A stretch of 64,000 nucleotides of DNA from contig JARHVA010000224.1 in NCBI GenBank assembly GCA_037957365.1, positions 1 to 64,000 of the forward strand, read 5' to 3'. This document shows positions 61,290 through 64,000 of this stretch, in pieces. How positions within the stretch are numbered: position 1 is the stretch's first letter; each line of letters starts with the position of its first letter. A model generated the notes under the pieces. That model searched no databases. It saw nothing but the letters and a program-made list of their open reading frames with translations, and had not been told where the DNA came from. This DNA is from Torreya grandis (lineage: Eukaryota > Streptophyta > Pinopsida > Cupressales > Taxaceae). The position numbers and the translations under genes were made by a program.

Positions 61290-62480
61290 TTGTGGGGCAG
61301 AGAAAAGAGTTTGCCATCTTGATATTTCAACAGAAAGCTATTTTCACCAATGTGTTAATGAATTATAAATGGGCCTCTCCAAAGGGAGTCAAACTTTCCA
61401 TGCATCCCCTTTAGTTTTCTCCTTTTATCCCACAACAGGACTTGATCCCCAATCTAAAAATCACGATTTTTGCCCTTCTGATCAAAGAGTTTCTTTACCA
61501 GACTTTGATGTGCAGCAATTCTGTCGACCACCATGGTTCTCTATTCCTCCAGCTCAGCCAGGCACATGATTCTTTTGTCAAGAGAACTTTCATATGTCTG
61601 ATCTTCAATTGCCTTTGCCAATTTCAAGGCTGGCAATTCTAAGGTGATTGGTATTTCAACATTGATGCCATAAAGAAGTTGAAAATGAGACATACCAATT
61701 GCCTTTTTGGTGTGATTATGTCTACCCATAGAGCATCAACCAATGCTTTATGCCATGTTCTTTGATTGTCATCTGTTAACTTCTTGATAATAGTTACTAG
61801 ATTCTTATTGCTAGATTTAGATTGTCCATTCCCTTGTGGAAAATAATCAGAAGAGTGAGAGAGTGTAATTCCATAATGAAAACATAATTGTGTAATCTCC
61901 TAAGATGTGAAACAAACTACATTATCAGTAACAATTTTGATGGGAACTCCAAACCTGGAAATGATATTCTCTTTGAGGAAGTTGCATACAACTTCTAAAG
62001 TAGCATGTTTAGTTAGGATTGCTTCTACCCACTTGGTGAAATAGTCAGTTTTTGTAAGAACATAATCATGTCTAGCACTTGAAGATGGGTTTATTGTTCC
62101 AATGAAATCAAGTCCCCATTCCTGGAAAGGTTCTTCTATGATCACTGGCTTGAGAGGCATAGCAGCTAACTTGGATCTTCCAACAAATTGCTGACAGAGT
62201 TCATATTTCCTTACCCACTAATGTGTATCTTAGAAAAGAGTTGGCTAGTAATACCTGGCTCGCAGAATCTTGTGAGTAGTCACAGGAGCAAAAAAATGTC
62301 CTCCACAGGCCAGATTGTGGAAAGATTTCAAAATCTTGGTTTGTTGCTCTTTATCTACACAGCAAAAGAATACTCCATCTATGCTTCTCTTGTACAGGCC
62401 GTTATCCCAAAGGACAAAATTGGGAACTTTCAACTTGATAGTCCTTTTTTTTAAGACAAATGAGCAGGACATTCACCATA
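61290..62480 (-). pseudogene. Gypsy-3 integrase
   Basis: Minus-strand domains: the zinc-binding part FHNLACGGHFFAPVTTHKIL (near 62320); the core with WGLDFIGTINPSSSARHDYV and TDYFTKWVEAI; IVTDNVVCF (61900-62160); SSDYFPQGNGQS and NKNLVTIIKKLTDDNQRTWH (near 61800-61860); and the C-terminal block MSHFQLLYGINVEIPITLEL (61541-61729), followed by KESCAWLS and a decayed tail. First and second catalytic Asp are present (GLDFIG, VTDN). The Glu expected in NGQAE reads NGQSK. A stop follows VCFTS and others follow in the tail. It inserts element cDNA in live relatives. Confidence 0.85.
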
Positions 62481-62559
62481 AGTAAGGAAATGAGCGATAC
62501 CTGAATACCACTCATTGGTAGTGGAGACAAAAAGGACTATTGGTGTCTCTTCCACTTCA

Positions 62560-63030
62560 GTTTCTTTATGTTGTGTGTCTTCTGGCTTATTGTCATCAAT
62601 TAATTGGCATAGGCCTTTACCTCTAACCAACTTTGTTGGCTTGATGTCTAGATCAAACTCTTAGATCTTTGCAATCCAATTACCTCTTTTCGTGCCAAAA
62701 TCTTGCTAAGTTAATATAGACTTGACTGTAGTATCAAGCACTAAGACAATAGTATGTAAATTCAGAATATAGAAGCATAAATATTTGACTGCTCTCACCA
62801 AGGCATAAGCATGCTTCTCTATATTTGAATATTTCATCTCATGAGTTTTGAGAGGGCAACTCATGAAAGAGATAGGAGATTCCATACCTTCCTTGTCCTG
62901 TTCAACAAGAATTGTTGAAAGAGTGTGTTCAGACGCATAGTTGTATATGATGAAATCTTTGTTGTAATTTGGGTAAACCAAGGTAGGGGCATGAGCAATG
63001 GCGGTTTTGATATCCTAAAATGTTGATTTG
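62560..63030 (-). pseudogene. Gypsy-3 RNase H
   Basis: The minus strand reads MVYPNYNKDFIIYNYASEHT, LSTILVEQDKEGMESPISFM, SCPLKTHEMKYSNIEKHAYA and LVRAVKYLCFYILNLHTIVL (62706-62981). It matches the gypsy RNase H pattern PxxxKxFIIYxxASDxxLxxxLxQxD, then ISFMSxxLxxxExxYxxxEKxAYAxVxAVKxFRxY. It is open across 92 codons; the part nearer integrase (62560-62700) is broken by stops. Confidence 0.85.
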
Positions 63031-63084
63031 CCTTCTTTAGTCCAACTGAAGATGGTCTTCCCTTTCATCATGTTCACAATGTGT

Positions 63085-63960
63085 CTAGCCTTTTTTGGAC
63101 ACAATGGGTCTAATGAGTTTCCATTCTATTACTCTAAAAATATACTTTTTAGGATTTAAAGAAATACCATTCTGGTGGCAACACTCCAGCACTTGTTGTA
63201 AGTGGCGTACATGATCAGATTGATGCTTTGAAAAGATAGTCAAGTCATCAAGGTATACCACTATGAATTTACCAATCTCATCTTTGAAAGCCAGATCCAT
63301 AGCTCTCTGAAAGGTAGCACCAGCATTTATTAAGCCAAAAGGCATTCTTCTATATGCAAATATACCCCAAGGTGTGGTGAATGCAGTCTTGTGTTGGTCT
63401 GCTTCACCAACTTTAACTTGATTATAACCTGAGAAGCCATCCAGCATTGATAACATCTTTGCCCCTGTCACTGTTTGAAGCACTTGATCCATAATTGGCA
63501 AAGGATAATTATCTTTCAAAGATGCTTGATTCAGATTTTTGAAATCTACACAAATGCAAATTTTGCCATTCTTCTTCTTTACACGCACTATGTTTTCAAT
63601 CCATGTGGAATGATGGATTAGAAAGATGATTCTAGCATTTAACATTTTTTGTATCTCAGACAGAATAGTACTTGATATTTTCGGATTATACTGTCTGGAT
63701 TTTTGCTTGTATGGCATGGAGTCGGCCTTGAGAGGAATGTTATGGAAGATTTCATCTAGTCTGAGAGACTTCAAGTCTTCATAAGAATATGCTAAGACAT
63801 CCATGTATTGACGGAGTAAAGAGATGAAATCAAATCTTTCTTCAGAGGTGCAGCACTTACCAATATTGATCATCTTGGGATTTTCTTCAGTAGTCAGATT
63901 CACTTGATCGAATCCCTGAGAGAAACTCGAGTCTGTTTGTTGTTATTTGATGAATCTATC
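63085..63960 (-). pseudogene. Gypsy-3 reverse transcriptase
   Basis: A 272-codon open frame on the minus strand (63903-63085). It runs from the pre-RT segment YMDVLAYSYEDLKSLRLDEI through VKKKNGKICICVDFKNLNQA, SLKDNYPLPIMDQVLQTVTG, AKMLSMLDGFSGYNQVKVGE, HKTAFTTPWGIFAYRRMPFG, LINAGATFQRAMDLAFKDEI and GKFIVVYLDDLTIFSKHQSD to ISLNPKKYIFRVIEWK. All core motifs are intact, including YLDD (codons 63244-63255) and the catalytic Asp of LDGFSGY. The C-terminal GHxVSxxG block is altered (RPIVSKKG). It is listed as a pseudogene because the downstream domains carry stops. Upstream sequence continues beyond 63903. Confidence 0.88.
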
Positions 63961-64000
63961 ATGTTTGTCAAACAACTTTTCAAGAGAAACCAGGCCTTTG

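Larger units (their letters stand above)
61281..64000 (-). mobile_element. Gypsy-3: Ty3/gypsy pol region (runs off the right edge)
   Basis: The minus strand carries RT (63085-63960 and beyond), RNase H (62560-63030) and integrase (61290-62480), in gypsy order. Compared with Gypsy-1 and Gypsy-2 it has far fewer stops, so it is the youngest gypsy copy in the window. gag, protease and the 5' LTR lie beyond 64000; the 3' LTR is probably within 58630-61280. Confidence 0.85.

Overview
The window reads as a stretch of a large, old, repeat-filled plant nuclear genome, most probably a gymnosperm. This is inferred from the style of decay (nested, mutated Ty3/gypsy and Ty1/copia copies, very long LTRs, many microsatellites) and from a plant lipoxygenase pseudogene. 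No gene in the window looks intact. Almost every coding trace belongs to a retrotransposon, most of them on the minus strand. Domain calls come from reading translations by eye; boundaries are approximate unless a target-site duplication (TSD) is stated.

Layout. (1) <1-20741: Gypsy-1, a minus-strand Ty3/gypsy element with giant LTRs of about 4.2-4.4 kb (187-4566 and 16541-20741), degenerate gag, protease, RT, RNase H and integrase. Its RT is split by a 5.07-kb plus-strand insertion (6989-12062). That insertion carries a decayed reading frame of about 1,090 codons of unrecognised function, directly followed by an LTR-like block and a PBS-like site; the order looks circularly permuted. (2) 20950-31750: Copia-1, minus strand, with gag, protease, integrase, RT and RNase H remains, split by Gypsy-N (22536-29386), a gag/protease-only element with 775-bp LTRs and a cluster of covarying hairpin repeats. 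(3) 34200-36420: minus-strand remnant of a plant mobile domain (PMD) protein. (4) 40538-48834: plus-strand lipoxygenase pseudogene. One intron holds Copia-2 (41943-46647, TSD TAATA), a gag-RNase H deletion derivative whose 3' LTR in turn holds a small non-autonomous LTR element (42022-44734, TSD AAAAT). (5) 49185-55440: Gypsy-2, minus strand, truncated in RT, containing a solo LTR (52127-52851, TSD ACTTG). Its leader carries a sequence resembling an entire tRNA-Arg ending in CCA, next to the LTR. (6) 55450-58440: non-coding, with a minisatellite of about 115 bp. (7) 58630-64000: Gypsy-3, minus strand; the 3' side is repeat-rich and the pol region (integrase, RNase H, RT) runs off the right edge and is the best preserved coding sequence here.

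No genes act together as a system. The interest lies in the order of insertions (lipoxygenase, then Copia-2, then the small LTR element; Gypsy-1, then the permuted insertion; Copia-1, then Gypsy-N) and in several repeat structures: the unknown protein beside an LTR, the tRNA-length primer-binding site, the covarying palindromes, and the G-box-like motif arrays in LTRs.
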